Shown piece by piece: positions 1 through 13,162 of a stretch of 64,000 nt of DNA. Made by a program: the position numbers and the translations under genes. The notes beneath the pieces were generated by a model. It worked only from the letters and a program-made list of their open reading frames with translations. It did not search any database and was not told the origin of the DNA. The stretch comes from Dimorphilus gyrociliatus (Eukaryota > Annelida > Polychaeta > Dinophilidae). The DNA lies in contig CAJFCJ010000005.1 of assembly GCA_904063045.1 (NCBI GenBank), positions 3,590,165-3,654,164 on the forward strand, in the 5' to 3' direction. Within the stretch, counting starts at the first letter, position 1, and every line of letters starts with the position of its first letter.

Positions 1-1018
1 AAGAAAAGAAAGAGGAATAATAAATTCTTACATTTAAATGAGAAGATTTTGTACACTTCTTATTAAGGTCGTTAAGTAGTTTTTTAGCAATAAATTATAA
101 AGCTATTCAAACAAAACTGACCTTATGCACGTGTCCGTAAAATTTCATATTCACCCAACTAATACTTCGTTCCCAATAATAATACAAAAAAAAAGATGGG
201 AAAGAAACATTTATCAAATACCTCCTTAAAATTTGTTTGAACAAGTATTCAACCGTCGAAAGATGGCAGTGAATAATACGCGTAAATCACCTTTTATTCG
301 TAGAGGCGTTGACGCGTTTTTATTGAAGTGCTAAAATTTCACTTCCATGAATATTTAAAATATGCTAATTATTTCAACTGGCTTCTTCCTATTTAAGCTA
401 ATAGAGACAATTTACTTTATAATTAACTTGAATTCACAATCGATAATTACTTTTTTGCAACATTTTCTCAGCCCATTTTACATATAATAAGGCCTAATTT
501 AAATATACTTTTCTTATCATTCCGTAATACTCGATCTAATTTATGCGTATGTAAAATATGCGTGTGTGAACACTTATAAAGCTGTTGAAAAATTCATCAA
601 TTAACAAATTAATAATAAAGCTCTTCCGTTTAATTAATAATTTATAGTAAATTGTATTTTGTACATTTTGGAAAGGCGATATAAATAAGAATGAAAAACA
701 TAAAGAGATTTTATTTAATGCTTTTCTTTTTAAAAAAACAAAATGAAAAAATAGTAAAAAATAAAAGTAGAAACGACCAAGTGATTGAGCTCTCAATCAT
801 GTTAGATATAATACAATATGTACACTTAATGTATATATTTATATAAGAGTAGTCATGCCTCACATTTATGGTCCTTAAGCACATCCAAAAAACAAACACT
901 AGAATAGCCTGAAGCTTGATTCGGATTAAGCCATTAAGATCAATTAAATTCCTCCAATTTCATATTTATAGCCACTAAGCATTGGAATTCGAGGAATTTC
1001 ATCCTTAAGAAAAATTAT
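1..1018. other. Non-coding stretch downstream of DBX
   Basis: AT-rich sequence without a convincing coding frame on either strand. The short open frames here are low-complexity (Phe, Leu, Lys, Ile) and show no splice logic. The part nearest 1018 should hold the 3' untranslated region of the minus-strand DBX gene. Confidence 0.5.
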
Positions 1019-3043
1019 TCAAGAAACAAGATTAATCTCTTCATCGCTCTCTTCTTTCTCTTCCTCTTTGTTATTGGACGATAAAATTTCACGTTCCTTT
1101 GAGTTTCGCCATTTCATTCTTCTATTTTGAAACCATATTTTAACCTAAAATTATAAAAAAAGGAGAATGATGAATGTTTTTAAATAAGCTAAAAAGAAAA
1201 AGATCAAATAGATAGTTAAATATAAATGTTTTTTGAACGAGAGGAGGTTTTATATCACCTATTTAAGGATTAAATATGGGTCGTAAAATGTAGCAAGCGG
1301 TTCGTTTAACTCCATCAGGCTAATAGACTTATCTGGCTAGAGATCTAAAGAGCAGTCTCCTGCTCATCCCGCCTCCCCCTCTATGCATGACTGTCACATG
1401 GGAGCTCTGGTTAATTTGTATATTCTTAGCAGCAGGGACAGGTGTCAGGATTTTCTAATAGCTTATTTTACCTTATTTATTGTATACTGTCTATGAGAAA
1501 AATTGTAAGTTTCTCTTGTTTGAACACACAAAAAACCGTCCACTATACTTTACTACTTTTACTCATTTTCTCTTCTCAATAATTATCTTTCTTACCAGTT
1601 TATACAATTAAACCATTCATTAATATTTCAATAACTACTTAACAAGAAAAGTTAGTAAACAAATAGTTTATATATTATATTTTGTAAAATTAATAAAAAC
1701 GCCTACAAACAACATTACTAATAATGTAGTATACACCTATTGAGAAACAATACTATTAGTTATTGCTATTATATATTTAACAGTGATACGAGAGTAGGGA
1801 AATCTATTCATTTATTCATATAATTTTACAATTGTCAGGAAATAAGCTTGATCTCATGGGCATAAATATGTTTATGTAAAAGTCGTATACTTGTCAAATG
1901 TCCGCATGAAGGCGTAATGATTGTATTGCATGCGTACAACTAACATTTGTTTAATATATGAATTACACATTTTTTTACATTTTTAATAAAACTTTTTCAA
2001 TGGAAAAGAAAGTTCTTTTTTCTATATTTCCTGTTCTTTAGCATTTAACCCTCTTCCATCCCTTACTCCTCCCCCTCCTTCTTCTTCTCCATCTCTACCT
2101 CCCACTATACTCTTCACAGCCACCCACGCTTAATGCATAAATCCCTCTTTTTCTCCGCCCTAACCTCTCATTCTGTCCTCTATCTGCCCGGCGAGAGATT
2201 TATTTTGTGCTTTTTAATGCCTATTTATATGATTTAACCTTTTTATGTCTTTGTATAAGCATCTATCAACCTTTAAATTATAGTGTATTTTTTTCTCTTA
2301 TCTGATTTTAAAGTGGGTTTATACTTTATCAAAAATTAATTAGACTTTTAGCGAAACAGAATTGTAAAAGGGTCAACAAAATATAATTTTAGGGTCGAAA
2401 TTTCTTTTTGTCCCTATTTATAGGCCGGTTGGATTAGGTGTTTTTTCGCACACCACCGAGTCAAGAAAAAGTTAAAAACTTAAAAACAAACTAAAAAGAG
2501 AAACAATTGAAAAAATATTAATAATTTACCTGAGAATCTTTCAAACCCAGCTTGTCGGCTAAATTTTTTCTATCGGGTTTACTTATATACTTTTGTTTTT
2601 GGAAAGTCTCTTCTAGGCCTCTTCTTTGTGAGTCGGAGAAGACGGCTCTTCTTAGCATTGCCCTTCTTGGTTTTCCTCGCGGGTTCCATAAAGAGTACTC
2701 TGTTTAATAACAATAGGCGTTTAAAGGCGTCTAATTAAATGTTTTCCAAATTGTACGGTGTAAGACGGTTAGCTCGTTAGATAGACGTTCGATAAGACGG
2801 ATTTGAAAAGAAAGGTATGGCTGAAAAGCGACGCCCCTCACCTGGCAGGTTATAATTCGGTGCTTGAAGAAACGGCGTAAATAAGGAGTATTGTGAAAAC
2901 TGAGTTGTTGTCCTTGTTTTCGGAGTTTCTTTTGATAAAATGGCATTTATTCCAAATTTTAGTTGCGGCTCTGCCTTTGGTGATTCTTGCAGTTGAGGTC
3001 TTTGAACAAAATTTTGAAGATTCATCCTGTAGTAAGGAAACAT
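1019..3043 (-). CDS. DBX1: DBX-type homeobox transcription factor, three exons
   Basis: Sequence-specific nuclear DNA-binding protein; DBX proteins act as repressors in neural progenitor patterning. Coding exons on the minus strand are 3043-2842, 2699-2530 and 1144-1019 (498 nt, 165 residues). The frame is continuous across both introns, and the second intron (1.4 kb) splits the homeodomain just before helix 3. Exon 1 carries the eh1-like octapeptide KFGINAILS, the usual Groucho-binding motif of DBX. Exon 2 starts with the DBX signature RGKPRRAMLRRAVFSD and contains QKQKYISKPDRKNLADKL. Exon 3 gives VKIWFQNRRMKWRNSKERE, then an acidic tail ending INLVS, close to the ITVS end of vertebrate DBX1. 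The ATG at 3043 opens MFPYY, comparable to the family's MMFP start. At 165 residues it is about half the length of vertebrate DBX1, but every conserved block is present, so it is compact rather than truncated. DBX1 versus DBX2 is not settled. Confidence 0.9.
1145..2529 (-). other. Long intron of DBX
   Basis: This 1.4 kb intron interrupts the homeodomain codons and is far longer than most introns here. It is AT-rich, with a pyrimidine-rich patch on the plus strand around 2050-2170. No open frame or repeat unit was recognised. Its size makes it a candidate place for enhancers of the DBX gene, which is inference only. Confidence 0.45.
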
Positions 3044-3131
3044 GACTGAGGTATGACGAACTTTAATCCAGCTCCTCCCGTCGTTGCTGATTGGTCAGAG
3101 CGAGTGAGCGGGTCAAGTGATGATGGGTCGA

Positions 3132-3152
3132 TTTTATACGGAAGGGGCGGAG
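3132..3152 (-). promoter_or_regulatory. Candidate DBX core promoter (TATA box and GC box)
   Basis: On the minus strand there is TATAAAA at 3138-3132, about 90 bases upstream of the DBX start codon. A GC-rich CCGCCCC box lies just upstream, at about 3142-3150. Spacing fits a transcription start near 3105 and a short leader. This is sequence inference only. Confidence 0.35.
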
Positions 3153-3583
3153 TCAGGGTCGCATAAGAAATTCTGAATATGGATTAATGGGCATGGTAAA
3201 TCCGTTACATCTGTCACGGTCGATCAGGGGCGTAAAAATTATGACGTAGGTCAATATAGAATGGTGACCCCGTTTTTATAAACGTCTTTGTTAAAACGAG
3301 CAACAGTCACGTAAGAGACCACACCCTTTGACCACCTGTTTAGTAGTAATGTTCATTTAAACGACCGAGAGCATAATTTTCTGTCCATAAACGCCATTTT
3401 ACCTAATTCGTTGATAAATTTGTCTGTATTACATAACAAATTCATGTCTTAATTTACTTATTCGAGGTAGGTAAAATGTCAACAATAAAAATCTAATAAA
3501 TCTCTGACCGTTTAAAATTCTTTCTAGATAAATTTACATATCTTATTTTGTCATTGAATAAAGAGATTGAAAGAGAGAAAAGT

Positions 3584-3636
<53 letters not shown>

Positions 3637-5968
3637 CGAGAGAAACTGATACTTATATAATATATGCAGAATGTATTATATATATATTCATATAATTAAT
3701 TAATTAACCAATTATTCACAACAATTCCATATAAACTAATGAATATTCATAATTACGAATTTATTTACAAATAGTAAATATTGTTTTTATTGCGACTAAG
3801 TAATAATAATATAAAGTATATTTTGTTAACGCTTTAAAATTAATTAGTTGATTTTATTGATCATTAAGACCACCTACATTATATAGTAAAATATTTATAC
3901 AAGTAATGAACAATTTAAACTATTCAATAACCACAAGTTAAATATTTAATAATAAATATCTTTTGAATTTATATAGATTTTACCTTATTAAGTTAATATT
4001 CTTTTCGTTTATTAAGGTTCATAAATTATTTTGACTTTTATAGAAATTTTAATCTAAGAAAAACAAAAAGATTAAATTAACTTCATAAAGTCAAAGAGAG
4101 AAGAAATAAGAAAGAAAAAGTACTCTATTCATTCAAGGTCAACAATTCCGAAATAAAATTTTAATTAACCAATAAAATGGAAAAGTACTTTACTTTTACA
4201 TTTTTTATTTAAGTAATACTTCATTTTCTATATAGATTTAATTGCTAAAGATACAATACATATACTATATATGTATATAAGTTAATAGGCCTATAGTTTT
4301 GTGTTTTTTTTGTCACGCAACAAGTACTTGAGAAAAACGAACCAATTAAAACATTGTCAACGAATTAAATGCAAAAAAGTCTAATGTAATTTAACGTAAT
4401 AGTCAACCCTTTAAAATGACGCTTCATTTTCTAATCGAGAAACGATCTGTCCACTCGACCTTCTGTTATGCATCTAGTAATCTGACACTCTTCAACCAAG
4501 ATCCTTATTAATTAAGCATTTTTATCTCTACAAATATATAAGTTTCTGACACCGCCCCTCCCACCCCTTTTGAACGCCTTTGGCGGACGGTCGTTAACAA
4601 AACATTCTCGTTTCTTTGTAATCCGAAATGTGTCCGGGATAATCCACCTTCCTGGAATTCCTAATGGAAATTCAAGTGTTCTTCATTTTAATAAAGCTTT
4701 GATCAAACTCGCCACACATAAAGCTAGTTACCAGGATTCTGTTCAATAAAACCTTCTTTAGTTTTATTAAAGCTTAATTAAACCTCTTACATAATTTAAA
4801 TATTAAGCTTGCAAAGAGTACCAAGAGAAATATGAAACGTTACAGTCACCAGATGTCAAAAGAGCTAGAAAGTTCTCTAGTGCATAATTTAACTGACTCT
4901 GATTACTTTATGTGCCTCTCCGTTTTACGGAAGCAAACGATACGCCCACGTAATTGCTGGGTTGTAATGTAAATTTAAATTTTCCCCCTCGTAGTAATTC
5001 GTTGTTTTGGCTATGAGGGGACAGATGGATAAGTTACGAGGAATCTTGGTAACCCCTCCTCTTTACTCCCACCCCACCCCCCCTCCTCCCTCACACATAA
5101 CTTTCACCTTTCGTTTCTTGTGTTCAATTCTTTTGTAAAAGAAAAGAAAAACTTCCGAGAAACTTGTTTTTCTTTTTTTTTAAAAAAAAAAACAGATTAT
5201 AACCGTTTATTTACGTTTGTAATAATAAGTTTACCCAGATTTTTAACGGACGATATATCGTTATTACGCTATTATCCATGCCTAATTGCACTAAGCGATA
5301 GAAGGATAATGTCGGAACTATTATAGAAAGACTAATTGGAAGGTTCTAAACGTAAAATAAGATCTAATATTAGTAAAATTGTGTATAATTATTTTTAACA
5401 ATTTTAGTATTATTATTGAAAAATGGTACTCTGCAGGTGTTGACACGAGGCGTCCATTTTCGAGCGTTGTTTGATTGATTTGTAAAGCAAAGGTAGCGAA
5501 AGTATAAGAGTTTACTTCATTCCATTTTCTTCGTTGTTATAAGTATCAGTTGAAATCTGAAAAGCTTGACATTTTTTTAAGTTAATTAAAGTTCTTCTTT
5601 TTTTACTATTTGAGGGAAATGTTATTTATTATTTTTTTTTAATATCCATTTGAATACAAATATTAAGTAGGTCATTCTTTCTTTTTCAATAATTTCATGT
5701 TCTTAGCATAGTTCTTCTTTACAAATTCTATTCAAGAATCCGCATGAGATTATTTGCATATTTCTTTTTTAAATAAATAGTTCACAAAGCTACGCGAAAG
5801 TATAGTTTTTACAATTGCTATAAGAGTACAACGAACAGCGCCCTCGTGGGAATTGTTTTCTACTATCACGTGATCAATAATCATGTGGTCGGTCATCGTC
5901 AAGGTAACAACGTTGACGGCTGTATACTAAGCAAGTGGTGCCGTTATAAACAACAAAAAAAAAGAAAG
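3153..5968. other. Intergenic region between divergent DBX and the coiled-coil gene
   Basis: About 2.8 kb with no supportable gene. It holds a (GA)n tract at about 3587-3646, scattered AT tracts, and a C-rich patch at about 5066-5094. The two flanking genes are transcribed away from it, so their upstream regulatory DNA should lie here. Confidence 0.45.
3587..3646. repeat. (GA)n microsatellite
   Basis: About 60 bases of nearly pure GA dinucleotides, slightly interrupted by GAGC at the right end. It lies in the DBX upstream region. Confidence 0.9.
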
Positions 5969-7402
5969 ATGAGTGTTAGAATGGGCGAGGACTGTCGATA
6001 TTCTTTAGATCTCGAGGAGCAAAAAAAGAATATCTTTGTAACCCAACTGAACGAAAGGTAATATACAATATTTTATTGTTTACCATTTGTAGAAATAGAT
6101 TAATTACAAGCCAAAGGAGCATTCCTTATAAATTTTACATGTAAATAACGAGCTAATTTGCAACGATTATGTATCATGCAATGTTGAGGTGTAATTGTGG
6201 AAAGATATAATCTTACAGAGAAAATTAGCCTTTTGCTCCTTACATAAATTACCTGTCGTTACGACCTTTTTATCATTTTTCTCCTTTATTTGCCATGCTT
6301 TTGTATAATTCATATATAGGCTGTTTAAATTGTGTAGAAAAATCGCATTGATTTCCTTTCAATAACTTAACAACTTATATAATATCAGGGAAGAGGACGA
6401 TGATGTAAACGCCTTCCCTATTGTTAAAGATTCGGCAGGAAAGCTCTTAGAAACTGGAGTTAATACTCTTCAAAAAACTCTTCTTTTGAAAAAAGAAGTT
6501 GAAGTTGATAAAGTTGAAGCTCAATTAGACGCGAAGCGAAATGAATTTAGAAAACGTATGGAAAGTTGCGCAGAAAGACAACTTGAACTGCAAAAGAAAC
6601 AGCAAAAAATGAAAGATAGAGTATCAAAATTTGATAAATTTATTAAAGAAAACGAAGCTAAGAGGCGAAGAGCCGTATTAAAATATCAACAAGAGGTAAA
6701 AATGTTTGAACAAAAGAAACGTGAGTTAGAAATACTTGTTGAACAATTAGAAGACCTTAGAACAAAACAATGTAAATTAAGGGACAGGTTAGTAATATTT
6801 TATAATTAATTAATAACAACATTCTATTATTCATATTATTATTTAATTATTCTAGATTAGCCAAATATAAGAAATTCGAAGAATACTTAACAAAAGTTAT
6901 AGACATCTTACCGGCCGACTATTTAGAGGTTCAAGATAGCGCAATTGGAGCTCTGATGATGAGACATAAAACTTTACAAGCGACTAATAGTGGTCTTGTT
7001 GATTCTGTTGTTGTAATGACTGATGAAGTTGAAGATTTTAAAGCGTCTATGAATCAAGCTAAAATTGATAATGCAAAGCAAAAAGTTGAAATTAATGGTA
7101 AATTATCTTTGCTACAAAATGAAATGGAAGAAAAAATTGCTCACAACAAACATAAAGAGTATACATTTAGTGTTAAGAAAAAGGATATGAGAGATCAAAA
7201 TATAGAATTAGGAGCTATTTTTACCGCTATCGATAATATGGCTGAAAAATGTTGGCGAAGGACTGATCCTAATCTACAAACATTAGACTTTAGAGGAAAA
7301 TTGAGCATTGTTCATAAGTATGTCACCGATATAGCTGACGTAACAAGACTTGCTAATGCTGCCGCTTTAGCCAGTGCTAAAAGAAGAATGCAAAAATCAT
7401 GA
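5969..7402 (+). CDS. CCDC42/CFAP73-type flagellar coiled-coil protein
   Basis: Probable axonemal or sperm-flagellum protein of the family containing CCDC42 and CFAP73 (DUF4200-type coiled coil). Exons are 5969-6057, 6389-6787 and 6856-7402 (344 residues), with GT-AG introns of 331 and 68 bases and matching phases. After a short N-terminus comes FPIVKDSAGKLLETG. Long Lys/Glu-rich heptads follow, including KFDKFIKENEAKRRRA, which corresponds to the family's KFxxFIxENDxKRxRA block, and KKFEEYLTKVIDILP. The C-terminal half is also helical, and the protein ends MQKS. Length is close to human CCDC42 (about 316 residues). The start at 5969 (MSVRMGED) is chosen over the open frame running upstream to 5846, which looks like untranslated leader; the ATG at 5984 is also possible. 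Which of the two paralogues it matches best is not decided. Confidence 0.75.
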
Positions 7403-7669
7403 GTTGTTATACTTTTATCATAAATACACACTTGTAAATATCGTTTTCGTTCTCTTTATCTCCCTTATTTACCCTTCCATTCAGGAAAGGATTAACTTTT
7501 AAACATCAATTATTCATATTAAATTGTCGACCATGATTATTAAATCGTAAATGATTATAGGTTTTTTTTACGATTCACTAGCAGACGACATCTATATGCA
7601 CGAGATGATTTTATTGTATCGAAAGTTGATTTGATCTCTTAAACACGCTATTAAGTCTTTTCACAAACA

Positions 7670-8962
7670 ATGTTGTTAAATAGGCAATTAAATTTTCTTC
7701 GGAATGTTTACAATAAGATTCCCTCCTTATGTTACGCTACGGTTATAAAAAAAAAGAAAAAGCGTTCTGATAAACCGTTTGTAAGTATACAGTATTAATT
7801 AAAGTTTTGATAGAATCAGACATTTTACAATTTTTTTTTATGAAGACAAAAAGATTTGTCGATTACCAAAGAGTTACGGTGAAAGGCGGTAAAGGTGGAG
7901 ACGGTTGTTGTTCATTTCTCAGCTTATTCGCTAACGAGTATGCCGGTCCAGATGGTGGGGACGGAGGTAACGGCGGTCACGTTATTCTTCAAGGTATATT
8001 GTATTGATATATATGTTCATTTAGGAATTGTAACTGTGGAATTGTGTTACACTTTTCAGCCGACGCGACCTCGACATCACTAGCCGGGTTAGGAACTCTA
8101 TTAAAGGGGCGTGACGGGGTGAGAGGAAAGGGAAAACATTGTCATGGAAAATGTGCTGAACATCTCTATGTTAACGTTCCTCTAGGAACCCTGATAAAAA
8201 CTGAAGAAAATGAACTATTAGCAGATTTAGCAAATTCCGGTGATATGTACCTAGCTGCAAGAGGCGGTGCTGGAGGAAAAGGAAATGCTTATTTCTTATC
8301 AAATGAAAATAGAGCTCCAAGGACATACGAATTGGGTGCTGCCGGAGAAGAAGCAACTTTAATCGCCGAATTGAATTTAATTGCTAACTTTGGATTGGTA
8401 AGTATTTATTCTTTTAAAACATCAAGATATTTACGGTCATTTGGTATTATTCTTTATTTAGATCGGATTTCCCAATGCTGGAAAATCAACTTTATTAAGA
8501 GCAATATCCAGGGCTCGGCCTAAAGTAGCGGTTTATCCTTTTACAACTCTTAATCCTCACGTAGGAGTAATAAAGTATGATGATCACGAACAAATATCAG
8601 TTGCAGATCTACCTGGTTTAATTAAAGGTGCTCATCTTAATTATGGTCTAGGCTTATCCTTCCTAAGACATGTAGAACGTTGTTTATGCCTAATTTTTGT
8701 ATTGGATTTATCTCATCCCCAACCATGGAAGCAATTTGACGATCTTTCCTACGAATTAGAACAATATAAACCCGGTCTATCCGAAATACCTCATGCAATT
8801 ATCGCAAATAAAGTCGATTTGCCACTAGCTCAAAAGAATTTAGAACTTTTAAGGAAGTACAGCAACTTGCCAGTTTTACCAGTTTCTGCTAAATATCTAA
8901 CGAATATTGATACTTTAACTGAAAAATTGCGAAATTTATTCGATGATGTTAAAAAAAAATAA
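7670..8962 (+). CDS. MTG2: Mitochondrial Obg-family GTPase MTG2 (GTPBP5)
   Basis: Obg-type GTPase that acts in maturation of the large mitoribosomal subunit. Exons are 7670-7780, 7846-7993, 8060-8397 and 8462-8962 (365 residues), with introns of 64-66 bases. The first 37 residues are basic and free of acidic residues until the end (MLLNRQLNFLRNVYNK), as expected for a mitochondrial targeting sequence. They are followed by the glycine-rich Obg domain (GPDGGDGGNGGHV, then RGGAGGKGN). The G domain shows the P-loop GFPNAGKST at about residue 201, switch II DLPG at about 246, NKVD at about 314 and a SAK motif. The wording DLSHPQPWKQFDDL resembles human MTG2 rather than GTPBP10. An AATAAA signal follows just after the stop, near 8974. 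It lies upstream of HELQ on the same strand. Confidence 0.92.
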
Positions 8963-9320
8963 ACTCATATAAATAAAATCAAAGAATTAGTTCTTTTTTA
9001 TTAATTTAATATATATTATTGATAAATTAAAGAATTATTTACAGCTTTAAGAACTTTCGAGTACTCGCCAAGATACCCCGCATTTACTAGTGATTGGGTA
9101 CTGCTTACCTCGACTGCGCAGGCGCCATTAAAAAAGAACGTACCATAGTATTTTAAAGTTTCAATACACTATTATTAACTCCATATTGATTGTTAATTAT
9201 AAATTGTTTGTGAGTTTGATTAAAAAAATTACTATAAAATAATTTTGCTTAATCAATTCAGATTATATTAGTTAGAAGAGAGGATTTGTAACATATCCCT
9301 TTTATCGCTCTGCTAAGAAA
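8963..9320. other. MTG2-HELQ intergenic spacer
   Basis: About 360 bases that should contain the MTG2 3' end and the HELQ promoter. There is a GC-richer patch at about 9085-9130 in otherwise AT-rich DNA. No gene was seen. Confidence 0.5.
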
Positions 9321-12300
9321 ATGTCGCAGCCTGGGAAAAAGTTACGAGTTGTCCCACAATCATCGATACTTGACATTAATTCTTTTGATATCCCTTTTAA
9401 AGGACCAACAGCTTCGAGTCCTTTCAGGAAAGGAAGCCAAATAGTTATGGTTGGATTTTTGAAGAATACTTTTTCATGATAATATATTTTTCTATTTAGA
9501 AAGGTGATTCTAAAGAAGACTTAAGGCACAAATCATTCGAGGAGCTTTCTAATACTCATGGAAAAAATCTCTCACAAGACTCTTCATACATCAGCGGATC
9601 TAAAAAGAATTCTCAGCCGACTCAAAATTACTTAAAAGAAGCCATGAAGCCTATAGAGAAATACACTCTGTTCCAAGATACTCAAGATGACTCTCTGGTG
9701 GATACTATTATTGATAATTCTTTAGAAGAATCTTTTAATGCTGAATTAACAGTGACAGATAGTAAATATCTTAATTCTCAAACTTACGATCCAAACGATA
9801 GTTCTCAATCCCTATTTTCGAGCGAAGAAACAGTGTTATCGAGCTCTCAGGTTGAATCTTATGATGAGTCCAATATTCAGGGAAAGTCATCTACTGATAA
9901 TAAAAATTGCAATTTGCTCTCTAAGGATTACAATAGTAAACATTTAGCAAAGAAGATAGATTCCCTTAGTAAAATAAATACTCTACCAATCAATTCATTA
10001 CCTAAAAGAGAAGAAGATTCAATAATTAAGCGGCCAGCTATATCAGGTGCAAGAAAACACTGGAAAATACTAGATAAGCGTACAACGAAAAAAAATTCTG
10101 CAGAAAAAGAATTTAGTATGAAGGAGTTCTCCGATACGCAATTTTTTGGTTTACCAGAAAAGATAGGCAAATCCTATAAACAGATTAAGAAAATTAACGA
10201 TCTCTACGGTAATATTTTGAATTTAATGCCTCTTTTAAACTGTCTAATGGCGTTTTCGTTCTCTCTTTAGATTGGCAAAAAGAATGCTTAAATCGGCCAA
10301 GTGTTATTGAAAGAAAAAATTTAGTTTACTCTTTACCAACTAGTGGAGGCAAAACGTTAGTTGCCGAAATTCTTATGCTTAAGGAACTATTAATGCGTAA
10401 AAAGAATGCTTTATTTATTTTACCATATGTAGCTTTGGTGCAAGAAAAAGTCAAAGCCTTCTCTAATTTATCATTAGAGTTTAATTTTTCTGTAGAGGAG
10501 TACGCCTCAGCTAAAGGAAAAATACCACCAAGAAAAAAGCGAACTCGATCTTCACTTTTCATTGCAACTATCGAAAAAGCGAATATTTTAATTAATTCTT
10601 TACTTGAGACCGGGAGAGAGGATGAATTGGGTATTGTAGTTATTGATGAATTACACATGTTGGGTGAACAGGGTCGTGGTGCAATATTAGAGGGCCTCAT
10701 CACTAAACTAATTGTGAGATGTTCTGATACTTTTATAGTGGGAATGAGTGCAACTATAGATAACATTTTTGAACTTGGAGACTTTCTAAGAGCAGAAGTT
10801 TATACAAAGGATTTCAGACCCGTAAATATTAAAAAATTCTATCAAATTAAAATTTTATAATTTTAATTACAGGTTAAATTAACAGAAAAAATTTTATATA
10901 AGTCAACCCTGTACAAAGTATCTCCTCTTAATAATTCTACTACTCAGGAGAAGTACCTAGGCTCTGACGTATGTACTTTCTTGGGAATATAAATGCTTAT
11001 GTTATTTAGTGAGTTTTTGTCTCTAGCAAACGGAGAATGAAAGGAAATTTGATCCAGATGGTATTACCCAGCTAGTCAAGGAAGTAATACCTGAAAAGTC
11101 ATGTTTGATCTTTTGTCCAATAAAAAAAAACTGCGAAAGTATCATTATATTATTAAGTAAACTTTTACCAAAGTGAGATTTATTTTAAAACTTATAAGTT
11201 ATATCTACTTTGTGACTTTTTTCCGTATACTCTTTGATAGATCTCTTCTAGATGTCAAAAAACATGAAAAAGCGAACTTGTTGAAGGAATTACAAACTGA
11301 AAACGAGCGTTTATGTGATGTTCTGGCCAAAACTGTTCCTTTTGGTATTGCTTACCATCATTCTGGTCTAACCCAGGACGAGAGAAGAACGATAGAAGAC
11401 GGTTTTCTCTCCGGAACTCTATGTTTACTTGCATGTACATCTACTCTGGCTGCTGGAATAAATCTTCCAGCGGCCAGAGTTATCATAAGAGCTCCCAAAA
11501 TTGCAGGGTTGCCTTTAAGTAAGAATCAATACAAACAAATGATAGGTAGAGCAGGAAGAGCTGGCTTGGACAGTGAAGGAGACAGTGTTCTTGTTTGTGA
11601 AAAAAAAGAAGATGTAAACAACAAAAGCAATTTTATTTATTCAATTAATTCTTTTCTCTCTTGTTTTAGGCTATTCGTCTACTGAATGACCCTTGTGAGA
11701 GATGCCTAAGTTCTTTAACCAATCCACAACATTTGCATAATTTTGTGCTATCTCTAATAGCATTAAAAGTAAATATGCATTACAGAAATGAACATTCTTT
11801 TTAATGAATTATTTTATTCAGGTGGCCATTAATAGAGTGACTCTAAACAAAATAACAAAGCATACCTTAGCTTTCATTCAAAAGGAAAGCTTAAATGAAA
11901 ATATACAAGAGCTATCTGATATCATTTTAAAAAATTTAATTGATGAAAATCTTATCATAGAAAAAAACGATGTATTTGAAATTACTGTGTTAGGAAAAGC
12001 ATGCTTCAAAGGTTGAGTTTTTACTCGTATTTGATAAATTTATCTTGAATGCAATATCATTGACAGGCTGCATTGATTCGAAGAAAGGTGGTCAACTACA
12101 CGCTGAATTATACGAAAATTTAGATTTTTTGACATTAAGACAAACTCATCTTCATTTGCTCTACCTTGTAACGCCTCTGGATTCTCCCACGATGATTAAG
12201 ACAAATTGGAAAGAGTACTTTAATGAGGCAATTTTTTTAATGAGATTTCCTTCAAACGTTAATTATTTTATCTTTACAGCTGAATCGTTTAACTGATAGA

Positions 12301-12925
12301 GATTTAAAATTAGTGTCTCAAATAGGAGTTTCAGAGGCATACGTAGCCCGAAAATCAGCTGGTATAAACTGCAAAGATCCTGCTAATTTATATAAAGTGG
12401 AGAAATTTTTTGCTACCCTTGTTTTACACAATCTATGGAATTGTAATAGTATATATAAGACTTCCGAAAAATTTGGTATACCAAGAGGTACTGTTCAGAA
12501 TTTGATGACAACCACAGCGTCCTATGCTTCTTGTGTAAACATGTTTTGCGGTGAATTCGAAGAATTTTGGCCATATGTTAAATTATTCGAGCCAGTTTTA
12601 AAACGACTAAGTACCCATTGTGTACATCCTGATGTAATGCAGCTAATGGAAGTGCCTGGTGTAAAACTTGTAATTAATTATTTAATTGAATACTTTCCAA
12701 AAGATTAAGAACATCCATTTTTTACAGGGACGAACTAAACAGCTCTTTGCGGCGGGTTATACATCTATTCGTAACATAGCACTTGCAAAACCTCTAGAAC
12801 TGATAGAGAAGATTGATAACCTGTCGGCAAAAACAGCAGGACTTTTAGTAACAACAGCTAAAATGATACTAAATGATCAAGTCGAAACTTTAAAGGAGGA
12901 AGTCGAATTTTTACTTAGTCCTTAA
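9321..12925 (+). CDS. HELQ: DNA repair helicase HELQ, eleven exons
   Basis: Superfamily 2 (Ski2-like) 3'-5' DNA helicase that works in replication-coupled repair of crosslinks and breaks together with RAD51 paralogues. Exons: 9321-9443, 9500-10208, 10271-10821, 10873-10968, 11027-11172, 11241-11613, 11670-11768, 11822-12011, 12067-12227, 12280-12669 and 12728-12925 (1011 residues; human is about 1100). The N-terminal 250 residues are Ser/Asp-rich and diverged. Family similarity starts at FFGLPEKIG. Walker A PTSGGKT lies near residue 300, the DELH box near 401, TLAAGINLPA near 617 and motif VI QMIGRAGRAG near 645. The winged-helix and ratchet part (SEKFGIPRGTVQNLMT) and a C-terminal helix-hairpin-helix region (GRTKQLFAAGYTSI) follow. 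All exon phases agree. The ninth intron appears to use a GC donor. It converges on PPWD1, 237 bases away. Confidence 0.93.
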
Positions 12926-13162
12926 TATAGAGGAATGTTAGTTTTATAATTTATTGATAAATTCTACTAAATATAACTTTCGAGAGCTAAAAAAATTACA
13001 AATATAAAAAAATCTGTTGGTTTGACTTCAATTTTGAGTTTCTTTTTATTACACAGATCAAAAAAAATGTTTACTAACGTACACATCATTAGGTTTCCAA
13101 AGATATTACAAGTAAAAGGTACGAAATATAATTGCTATTCAATGTAAATAATAATATAGAGT

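Noticed and set aside
5846-5968. Upstream extension of the coiled-coil gene's first exon
   Set aside because: The frame is open, but the residues are unlike the family and there is a better ATG at 5969; treated as untranslated leader.
9050-9130. tRNA-like patch in the MTG2-HELQ spacer
   Set aside because: No cloverleaf could be drawn, and the A and B box sequences are missing.
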